From the NCBI GenBank assembly GCA_002314055.1, contig DCBP01000059.1:1-6889 (forward strand): 6,889 nt of DNA, read 5' to 3'. The notes under the pieces were generated by a model. That model saw only the letters and a list, made by a program, of their open reading frames with translations, did not search any database and was not told where the DNA came from. Every line of letters starts with the position of its first letter. The first letter of the stretch is position 1. Shown here piece after piece: positions 1 to 4,905 of this stretch. A program made the position numbers and the translations under genes. The DNA comes from Prevotella sp. UBA1104 (GTDB taxonomy: Bacteria > Bacteroidota > Bacteroidia > Bacteroidales > Bacteroidaceae).

Positions 1-126
1 GGCGGCTGCAATGTGGGTTAAGAAAGCATGTAAATGGAAACGGTAGATTACAGGATTTGCAGTGTATAGTCTGTTATTAACTTGTTTTGTCAATTTTCGC
101 CTAAAAATACCACCTAAATTGACGAG

Positions 127-240
127 AAAATTTTTTTGTAAATTTACTCTCACACCCTCACACTTCGGCTAAACGTATTGAGATTCAGAGACTTATAGTG
201 TGAGGGTAGGTGTGAGGGTAAAAAATCTACCCTCACACAC
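127..240 (+). repeat. Composite GTGAGGGTAGGT hairpin element, left copy
   Basis: Read on the plus strand, the element has four parts in order: A4T7 at 127-137; a pyrimidine/CA-rich arm, TTTACTCTCACACCCTCAC, at 143-161; a spacer of about 34 nt; and GTGTGAGGGTAGG at 198-210, running into an 11-bp stem (210-220 with 228-238) with a 7-nt loop. The arm at 143-163 can also pair imperfectly with 198-222, so two alternative foldings compete. A second copy with the same order and spacing lies at 1964-2104 in opposite orientation. The element starts about 12 bp beyond the ATPase stop, so it may cap that transcript. It has no stem-plus-U-run of the standard terminator kind. Confidence 0.75.
210..238. 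terminator. Possible stem-loop terminator or RNA 3' end of the ATPase gene
   Basis: A perfect 11-bp stem, GTGTGAGGGTA with TACCCTCACAC, encloses a 7-nt loop. It begins 13 bp past the TAG stop of the ATPase gene, which suits an mRNA 3' end. On the minus strand the U-rich stretch lies inside the loop rather than after the stem. Intrinsic termination is therefore uncertain, and transcript stabilisation is equally possible. Confidence 0.35.
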
Positions 241-251
241 AAGTTAACCTA

Positions 252-1589
252 CTATAATATCCTGCCCAGCAGCTTATCCAGACTGCCGGCATAATATATT
301 GGAATATTATAGAGAGTAAAGACATTGCCGTCGGATTTGGATATATTGTCAGACGAGAACGAGCCGTTCCATAAGCGCAAGGCAAGCTTCTCTTTCGATT
401 CGTTCATAAAAAGATGAAGCGAGCGCAATTTGGAATTATTGCCAGTCTTCACCTCAATGGGCAAGACATGAGATTTATAGCGTATCAAGAAGTCTACCTC
501 TGCTTGAGAATTTCTCGCTTCGCGAACCCAAAACATTCGCTTCTCCCCAAACGTGAATGATGCTCCCAGAAGTTCCTGTGCCACGACATGCTCTGCAATA
601 TCACCATTCCATAACTCATCTGTGTCGGTGGAAAACAACAGGTCTTCTTGCATTCCTGCTACATAATTTACAAGTCCTGTATCAAGCCACAACAGCTTCG
701 GACTTTTCTTCGTGTCTGGCAATAGCGGAAAGGACGTTGAAGTCTGTGGATATACAAGTTCGAGAAGTAATGTCTTCTCCAATATACGAAATGCATTGCT
801 TACATCGGCAGACTTGAATGACGAATTTGAAAACTTTGCAAATTGTATTCTGTGTGCAGCAAGGCTCCAGCCATAATTCAATATGTAACGTATGCAATCC
901 TGCTCTTTCGGTTTACTGGCATATTTCTCTACATCATCGCGATAGCCGGAAAGTAACGAATTGAAAATGCCCTCAAGTCTGACAAAGTCACGATGCTGTG
1001 CGTAATTCGCCACAGCCTCTGGCAATCCACCTACAATCATGTATTTCCGGAATAAATCCAGCGTGTACTCATGCAGAGAATTGGGAACAGAGAAATTGCA
1101 GACTTGTTCTGCGAGCATACTTTCCCCCATTGCCTGAAGAAACTCCACAAAGTTGCAAGGGTGAAGAGCCATATATTCCACTCTGCCTACAGGAAAAGAG
1201 ATATGTCGTCCCATCAAGCTCTCAAGGAGCGAACCTGCTGCGATGACATATAAATCGGGACGCTTTTCATAAAAATAACGTAATGTCTGAACTGCATTTG
1301 GCTCATTCTGTATCTCATCGATAAAAATCAGTGTTCGCCCGCTGTCTTGACTTATTTTTGCCTTAAAGAAGATGCCCACAAGCAAATCCTCGAAACTGCT
1401 ATATCCGGCAAACATGGCTGCATTATCTTTTTCCTCAAGATTTATGTATATATAATTGTCGAAATCCTTTGAAAAAAGCTCTACCAATGTTGTTTTTCCT
1501 ACCTGTCGAGCTCCACGCAAAACAAGAGGTTTTCTCTCCTCTTTATTTGCCCAGCCTCGAAGGTAGTCTAATGCTAATCTTTGAAACAT
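252..1589 (-). CDS. AAA-type ATPase with C-terminal DUF4143 region (COG1373-like)
   Basis: This 445-residue protein belongs to the ATP-binding DUF4143 family, which is abundant in Bacteroidetes and has no settled physiological role. The P-loop, GARQVGKT, is at residues 26-33. The Walker B strand, LIFIDEIQ, is at 87-94 with D91 and E92. A sensor-like strand, VIAAGS, is at 115-120. The middle (about 200-320) resembles the helical or winged-helix part of the family. The C-terminal region carries E364-V-D366, then E379-V-K381 some 13 residues later. That spacing resembles the PD-(D/E)XK nuclease-like fold reported for these proteins, but activity cannot be assumed. No signal peptide or membrane segment is seen, so it is probably cytosolic. 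Length is normal and the frame is intact. The start follows a promoter-like box by about 25 nt. The gene stands alone, is AT-richer than the upstream cluster, and is bracketed by inverted repeat elements, which suggests acquired DNA. Confidence 0.9.
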   Translation of the reverse strand: MFQRLALDYLRGWANKEERKPLVLRGARQVGKTTLVELFSKDFDNYIYINLEEKDNAAMFAGYSSFEDLLVGIFFKAKISQDSGRTLIFIDEIQNEPNAVQTLRYFYEKRPDLYVIAAGSLLESLMGRHISFPVGRVEYMALHPCNFVEFLQAMGESMLAEQVCNFSVPNSLHEYTLDLFRKYMIVGGLPEAVANYAQHRDFVRLEGIFNSLLSGYRDDVEKYASKPKEQDCIRYILNYGWSLAAHRIQFAKFSNSSFKSADVSNAFRILEKTLLLELVYPQTSTSFPLLPDTKKSPKLLWLDTGLVNYVAGMQEDLLFSTDTDELWNGDIAEHVVAQELLGASFTFGEKRMFWVREARNSQAEVDFLIRYKSHVLPIEVKTGNNSKLRSLHLFMNESKEKLALRLWNGSFSSDNISKSDGNVFTLYNIPIYYAGSLDKLLGRIL

Positions 1590-1613
1590 ATCTAATCATT
1601 TAATAATCAGCCA

Positions 1614-1647
1614 CAAAGATACGACTTATTTTCAAATCCAAACCAAA
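1614..1647 (-). promoter_or_regulatory. Probable Bacteroidetes-type promoter of the ATPase gene
   Basis: On the minus strand a TATCTTTG box at 1621-1614 fits the Bacteroidetes -7 consensus TAnnTTTG. TTTG elements that could act as the -33 box lie 17 bp (1642-1639) and 22 bp (1647-1644) upstream. Neither has the preferred 19-21 bp spacing. The ATPase ATG is 24 bp downstream of the box, giving a leader of roughly 20 nt. The -33 region falls inside the first unit of the 32/33-bp repeat array. Confidence 0.55.
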
Positions 1648-1780
1648 AATAAACAAAAAACGATGCAAATCCAAACCAAAAATAGCATAATTTTGATTCA
1701 AATCCAAACCAAAACAATGAAAAAGCGATTCAAATCCAAACCAAGAATAACAAAAAACGATTCAAATCCAAAGCAAGGAC
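1631..1780. repeat. Five tandem 32/33-bp repeats upstream of the ATPase gene
   Basis: The core CAAATCCAAACCAA begins at 1633, 1666, 1699, 1731 and 1763, giving steps of 33, 33, 32 and 32 bp. The core is perfect in the first four copies, and the fifth reads CAAATCCAAAGCAA. Similarity extends beyond the core: most units are preceded by CGATTC or a close variant and followed by an A-rich tail, so this is a true tandem array rather than scattered words. The period is close to three helical turns, which would place each core on the same face of the DNA. The array overlaps the ATPase promoter region at its proximal end. An array of binding sites (iteron-like) or a copy-number-variable promoter region are both possible. 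The units are too short and the intervals too similar for a CRISPR array. Confidence 0.85.
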
Positions 1781-1823
1781 AACATAAAAGACGTTGCTGA
1801 TAGAAGTGGCACCAAAAGTGCAT

Positions 1824-1850
1824 CTATGCTGCACCAATGGTGCAGCATAG
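1824..1850. repeat. Perfect 13-bp inverted repeat around one central base
   Basis: CTATGCTGCACCA at 1824-1836 is exactly complementary to TGGTGCAGCATAG at 1838-1850, with a single base between. A smaller stem, GCAC (1809-1812) with GTGC (1818-1821), lies immediately beside it. The near-absence of a loop suits a dimeric protein binding site as well as a cruciform or RNA hairpin. It is not followed by a T-run on either strand, so a classical terminator is unlikely. It lies between the 32/33-bp array and the right composite element. I do not recognise the sequence. Confidence 0.75.
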
Positions 1851-1963
1851 AAATACCGCAGCCAAATGATAGCTTTGCCTTGTTTTAAGCATAGACTTTT
1901 TATTTTACCTCTCCCGTGTATGTGGTGGAGTCAGAGGGGGAGGCGTCTCCGCATTTATATCTG

Positions 1964-2104
1964 GGTGAGGGTAGGTGTGAGGGTAGGTGTGAGGGTAGAC
2001 GTTCTACCCCTCACACCTACCCTCACACAGTCAACTACTTGTGTTTCAGATGGTTATTATGGATGGGTGAGGGTGTGAGGGTAAAACGGCCGAAAAAAAT
2101 TTTT
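1964..2104 (-). repeat. Composite GTGAGGGTAGGT hairpin element, right (inverted) copy
   Basis: Read on the minus strand from 2104 downward, the order matches the left copy. It has A5T7, then TTTACCCTCACACCCTCAC (2085-2067), a spacer of about 36 nt, then GTGTGAGGGTAGG from 2028 running into a stem with a 7-nt loop. The pyrimidine arms agree at 19 of 21 positions between the two copies. On the plus strand, 1965-1998 is nearly three tandem copies of the 12-mer GTGAGGGTAGGT, so the hairpin here is longer than on the left. Arms 1975-1999 and 2003-2028 pair over about 25 bp with one extra base and a 3-nt loop. The element lies just beyond the stop of the helix-hairpin-helix gene. Confidence 0.75.
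1975..2028. terminator. Long stem-loop downstream of the prfB cluster
   Basis: An almost perfect hairpin of about 25 bp, with one bulged base and loop CGT at 2000-2002, lies about 90 bp past the TAG stop of the helix-hairpin-helix gene. It is strong enough to mark the 3' end of the cluster transcript. It is symmetrical, so it could act in either direction. No U-run follows it, so Rho-independent termination is not demonstrated. Confidence 0.4.
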
Positions 2105-2116
2105 GTTTTTATTATC

Positions 2117-3040
2117 CTAAAACTCCACGTAATGCTTCAGCCGCTCTATGTCGGCAGCGGTGAACGACTTCATCAGCCGCAGGTCGGCAAGCGACTTGAT
2201 GTTGCCGCGAAGACGACGGTAGTCTACTATGTCGCGTGCCTGGTAGAAATTAAAGTATGGATGCTGGCGAAGCTGACTGTAGGTGAGCTTGTTTATGTTT
2301 AGCCGGCGAACGGCAGAGGCGTCTACATGCACATAGGCAATTGCCTCTTGCGGAAAACCGTCAATCTCTAATAGTTGACTGGAGGAATAGAATCCACCGA
2401 GCTTTTCCCGCCGTCTCAATATGGCGCGGGCAAAGCTGCTGCCAATGCCCGGAATCTTTTTCAGCTGTGTGGTGTCGGCAGTGTTGAGGGCGATATGCTC
2501 GCCTGTCTTCAGCTTGTGGGGATAGAGCGAGGTGTCGCGAGGGGCGGCCGACTGACGGCTTTCTCTTGTGGCTGACTGGTTGTTGTCATAATAGGAAGAA
2601 TAGAATTCAGAAGCCGGCAGGTAGTCGTCGGCGATGCAGATATACGGGGCGAGCTTCTCGTATTGCTTCTTCGTAATGCCGTAGACGCGGGCGAAGTCTC
2701 CCCGGCTACGGAAGATTCCTCCGGCGGCGCGGTATTTATATATGTTGCGTATCATCCAAGGCTGAAGACCGAGTCTAAGAAAAACCGTGCTGTCGGCTGT
2801 ATTCGGGTCGAAGGCAAAGAGTTCGGCTTTTCTCTCAGTCATGCCATACCTTTTCTCGCCAAAAGGCGAAACGCCGTCCCTGCCGTTGGAGACAACGGCA
2901 GAGACGGCGCTTTCTATATCCTCGTCTTTCGTGTTCCCTATTACGAGCATGGCGGTAAAAGCCACTGCCGCAAGGGCAAAAAGGAAGACAATAGCGATAC
3001 GGTCGCTCTTGTGAAGATAAAACAGTTCTCTTATTCTCAT
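2117..3040 (-). CDS. Membrane-anchored helix-hairpin-helix protein (ComEA-like)
   Basis: This 307-residue protein has one N-terminal membrane segment (about residues 15-34, AIVFLFALAAVAFTAMLVI) after a short basic start, so the rest probably faces outward. Three helix-hairpin-helix segments follow: about 77-122 (DPNTADST..LGL..WMIRNI..YR..GG.F), about 184-230 (LNTADTTQLKKIPGIG..FARAILRRR..LGGF, the best match, with the PGIG hairpin at 197-200), and about 247-302 (LNINKLTYSQLRQHPYF, more divergent). Such segments bind DNA without sequence specificity in the ComEA family. Uptake or handling of DNA at the envelope is possible but unproven, because no other competence gene is in view. A polar linker (about 142-175) separates the first two segments. 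The ATG lies 6 bp after the CYTH stop codon, which indicates translational coupling. It is the last gene of the cluster. Confidence 0.85.
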   Translation of the reverse strand: MRIRELFYLHKSDRIAIVFLFALAAVAFTAMLVIGNTKDEDIESAVSAVVSNGRDGVSPFGEKRYGMTERKAELFAFDPNTADSTVFLRLGLQPWMIRNIYKYRAAGGIFRSRGDFARVYGITKKQYEKLAPYICIADDYLPASEFYSSYYDNNQSATRESRQSAAPRDTSLYPHKLKTGEHIALNTADTTQLKKIPGIGSSFARAILRRREKLGGFYSSSQLLEIDGFPQEAIAYVHVDASAVRRLNINKLTYSQLRQHPYFNFYQARDIVDYRRLRGNIKSLADLRLMKSFTAADIERLKHYVEF

Positions 3041-3046
3041 TCCATG

Positions 3047-3553
3047 TTATCTGTATTCTTCAGGCAACTGGTCCTTCCATTCGGAAAACGGCATCTGCCG
3101 GAGACAGGAATTGTAGAAGCGGCGGTCGCCCGTCACTTCGTCGGCAATGAAACCAGGCTTGTCGTATGGCTCGTCCTCAGACGACAGTTCCACCTCAGCC
3201 ATCACCAGTCCGTCGTTCTCGCCATAGAATTCGTCAACCTCAAAGGTGTGGTTGCCGCAGGGCACGAGATAGCGGGTCTTGTCGATGATGCCCGGTTCGC
3301 AGAGTTGCATCAGGTGTTCCGCCTCGTCGGGTGTGATTTCCTTCTCAAACTCATAGCGGGTCAGTCCGCCATAGCTCGACGGACCCTTTATAGTGAGGAA
3401 TCCTTTTCCGTCGCGGATGCGCACACGTACGGTGCGCCCCTTTGCGCTGCAGATATATCCTTGTTTGATACGCGACGACGAGCAAGCCATACGTTTGTAT
3501 TCGCCGTCGCGCTTGTGTACAAGGAACTTGCGTTCAATCTCAAGTCCGCTCAT
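3047..3553 (-). CDS. CYTH-domain protein (triphosphate tunnel metalloenzyme family)
   Basis: This 168-residue protein is a single complete CYTH domain. The signature EIERKFLV lies at residues 5-12, giving the E5-x-E7-x-K9 motif. The alternating charged strands that line the tunnel follow: R43-V-R45, K56 in LTIKG, E68 and E70, R94, E105 and D107 in FEVDEF, and E120 and E122 in AEVEL. Acidic residues bind divalent metal and basic ones bind the triphosphate. Relatives hydrolyse inorganic tripolyphosphate or thiamine triphosphate, or act as class IV adenylate cyclases. The sequence alone does not choose, though a triphosphatase is the commoner activity for short stand-alone bacterial members. No signal peptide is present, so it is cytosolic. 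It starts 12 bp after the small membrane protein and ends 6 bp before the helix-hairpin-helix gene. Confidence 0.9.
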   Translation of the reverse strand: MSGLEIERKFLVHKRDGEYKRMACSSSRIKQGYICSAKGRTVRVRIRDGKGFLTIKGPSSYGGLTRYEFEKEITPDEAEHLMQLCEPGIIDKTRYLVPCGNHTFEVDEFYGENDGLVMAEVELSSEDEPYDKPGFIADEVTGDRRFYNSCLRQMPFSEWKDQLPEEYR

Positions 3554-3565
3554 AGTCTTTCAGCG

Positions 3566-3706
3566 TTAAGCCTGTGTAGAATAGAATATCAGCAAAGCCA
3601 CGGCACCTACTGCCAGGGCTGCCAAAATCCAGTTGAACACTTTCGCTCCTTCTTTTGCCTGTTGCTCTTTATAGCGCTCCCGGCGTGCTTTTCCTTTTTC
3701 GCTCAT
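3566..3706 (-). CDS. Small single-pass membrane protein, 46 residues
   Basis: This short frame runs from ATG at 3706 to TAA at 3566 and encodes 46 residues. The first 22 are strongly charged (MSEKGKARRERYKEQQAKEG). A clean hydrophobic helix follows at about residues 24-42 (FNWILAALAVGAVALLIFY), then a four-residue polar tail, STQA. The basic N-terminus suggests that end stays in the cytoplasm. It fits the gap between prfB (36 bp upstream) and the CYTH gene (12 bp downstream) on the same strand. Its base composition resembles the neighbouring genes and the charged-then-hydrophobic layout is protein-like, so it is probably real. I do not recognise a family, and no function can be assigned. Confidence 0.75.
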   Translation of the reverse strand: MSEKGKARRERYKEQQAKEGAKVFNWILAALAVGAVALLIFYSTQA

Positions 3707-3742
3707 AGTATTAATTTTTTTAGTTGTTATATTTAATGTTGT

Positions 3743-4867
3743 TTATTGTTCTTCGTCGTTTACGGGGAATTCCATCAGATATGCCTTGATGAATCCGTCG
3801 ATCTTTCCGTCCATCACGCCGTCCACGTCGGAGGTCTGATAGTTCGTGCGGTGGTCTTTCACTCTGCGGTCGTCGAAGACGTAGCTGCGTATCTGGCTGC
3901 CCCATTCTATCTTCTTCTTGCCAGCCTCAATCTTGGCTTGCGCCTCGAGACGTTTCTTCATGGCGCGGTCGTAGAGTTGCGACTTGAGCAGGCGCATGGC
4001 GTTGTTGCGGTTTTCGAGCTGCTTGCGGCTCTCTGTGTTCTCGATGAGGATTTCCTCCTCCTCGCCCGTGTCGGGGTCGGTATACTGGTAGCGCAGACGC
4101 ACACCGGTCTCCACCTTGTTCACGTTCTGACCTCCGGCACCGCCGCTTCGGAAGAGGTCCCAGCTAACCTTCGACGGGTCTACGTATACCTCGATGGTAT
4201 CGTCGACGAGTGGCGACACGAAGACGCTGGCAAAGCTCGTCATTCGCTTGCCCTGGGCGTTGAACGGGGAGACGCGCACGAGGCGGTGTACTCCGTTCTC
4301 GCTCTTCAGATATCCGTAGGCATATTCTCCGCCCTCTATCTCCATGGTAACGCTCTTTATTCCAGCCTCGTCGCCCTCTTGCAGGTCGCTGATGGTTACT
4401 TTATGTCCGTGGCTCTCTGCCCAGCGCATATACATGCGCATAAGCATCGACGCCCAGTCTTGGCTCTCGGTGCCGCCGGCTCCTGAGTTGATCTTCAGCA
4501 CGCAGTCCATCGGGTCTTCCTTCTGGCGCAGCATGTTCTTCAGCTCCAGGTCTTCGATAGCCTTGATAGCCTTGGCGTAGTCCTCGTCCACCTCCTCTTC
4601 GGTAACCATGTCGTCGTGGTAGAAGTCGAAGGCGAGCTGCAGCTCGTCGGCGAGTGTGCGCACTTCCTTATATCCGGTGAGCCATTTCTCTATGCCCTTC
4701 ACCTTTTTCATCTGCTCCTGGGCGCGCTTTGGGTCGTCCCAGAAGTCAGGTGCCTGAGTGCGCAGCTGTTCTTCTTCGAACTCTACTTTCTTCTTGTCTA
4801 TATCGAGATATTTGTGGAGAGCGTCGGCGCGCTCCATTACGTCTTTCAGTTGATCTTGAGTTATCAT
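3743..4867 (-). CDS. prfB: Peptide chain release factor 2
   Basis: This 374-residue class I release factor recognises UGA and UAA stop codons on the ribosome and triggers peptidyl-tRNA hydrolysis. The N-terminal coiled-coil-like domain (about 1-110) is followed by the conserved AGGTESQDWASML block. The RF2-specific codon-reading tripeptide SPF lies in VRVSPFNAQG, and the catalytic loop GGQ in RSGGAGGQNVNKVET. The SPF motif rather than PxT separates it from RF1. The family-conserved GWGSQIRSY block appears here as EWGSQIRSYVFDDRRVKDHRT. The ORF is continuous from ATG. At the place where many bacteria carry the CUUUGAC shift site, after the RADALHKY segment, this gene reads CTC GAT in frame, so no autoregulatory frameshift is present. 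The ATG is 38 bp after the acyl-CoA ligase stop codon, across a 7-bp tandem repeat. Confidence 0.97.
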   Translation of the reverse strand: MITQDQLKDVMERADALHKYLDIDKKKVEFEEEQLRTQAPDFWDDPKRAQEQMKKVKGIEKWLTGYKEVRTLADELQLAFDFYHDDMVTEEEVDEDYAKAIKAIEDLELKNMLRQKEDPMDCVLKINSGAGGTESQDWASMLMRMYMRWAESHGHKVTISDLQEGDEAGIKSVTMEIEGGEYAYGYLKSENGVHRLVRVSPFNAQGKRMTSFASVFVSPLVDDTIEVYVDPSKVSWDLFRSGGAGGQNVNKVETGVRLRYQYTDPDTGEEEEILIENTESRKQLENRNNAMRLLKSQLYDRAMKKRLEAQAKIEAGKKKIEWGSQIRSYVFDDRRVKDHRTNYQTSDVDGVMDGKIDGFIKAYLMEFPVNDEEQ

Positions 4868-4871
4868 TTTA

Positions 4872-4905
4872 TTGAGTGTTGAGTATGGAGTGAGGAGTGT
4901 GGAGC
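4872..4905. repeat. Degenerate 7-bp tandem repeat in the ligase-prfB gap
   Basis: On the plus strand the gap reads as almost five heptamers: TTGAGTG, TTGAGTA, TGGAGTG, AGGAGTG and a partial TGGAG. The constant core is GAGT. It fills nearly the whole interval between the ligase stop codon and the prfB start, leaving about 4 bp plus the ATG. It therefore forms the untranslated leader of prfB. No TAnnTTTG box is visible in the gap, so prfB is likely read through from upstream or from a promoter inside the ligase gene. Arrays like this can change length by slippage. Confidence 0.8.

Larger units (their letters stand above)
1..251. other. Gene-free flank downstream of the ATPase gene
   Basis: No credible coding region, tRNA or rRNA is visible on either strand. 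Positions 1-120 are ordinary AT-rich sequence. The only structure I see there is an 8-bp inverted repeat, GTCAATTT at 89-96 against AAATTGAC at 116-123, with a 19-nt loop. Positions 127-240 hold the composite GTGAGGGTAGGT element listed separately. The segment separates the ATPase stop codon from whatever lies to the left of the window. Confidence 0.6.
1590..2116. other. Gene-free region between the ATPase and helix-hairpin-helix genes
   Basis: This 527-bp interval has no ORF with support. From the ATPase side it holds a promoter-like box (1614-1621), five 32/33-bp repeats (1631-1780), a 13-bp perfect inverted repeat (1824-1850), an unassigned stretch (about 1851-1960) with a G-rich tract around 1935-1942, and the right copy of the GTGAGGGTAGGT element (1964-2104). 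Short open frames here are made of repeat sequence and are not accepted as genes. Confidence 0.75.

Noticed and set aside
1..90. tRNA or other structured RNA at the left edge
   Set aside because: No T-arm GGTTCGAATCC-like motif, acceptor stem or cloverleaf could be drawn on either strand.
1631..1780. CRISPR array
   Set aside because: The repeats are only about 14 bp in their strict core, the intervals resemble one another instead of being unique spacers, and no cas gene is present. A tandem or iteron-like array fits better.
1825..1893. Minus-strand 22-codon frame ending in the palindrome
   Set aside because: The frame is too short, a large part of it is palindrome sequence, and it has no supporting ribosome binding site or downstream partner, so chance is more likely.
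2083..2110. Intrinsic terminator just after the helix-hairpin-helix gene
   Set aside because: The A5T7 tract is not preceded by a GC-rich stem on the minus strand; CGGCCG comes after it and is only a 6-bp self-complementary word.
1866..2302. Plus-strand open frames (70 and 128 residues) across the GTGAGGGTAGGT repeats
   Set aside because: Their translations are periodic (GVRV-type) products of the 12-bp repeat and then antisense to the helix-hairpin-helix gene. There is no promoter, start context or family resemblance.
3746..4486. 246-residue plus-strand frame opposite prfB, and similar long frames opposite the other genes
   Set aside because: They are antisense shadows of well-recognised genes in GC-richer DNA and show no family motifs of their own.
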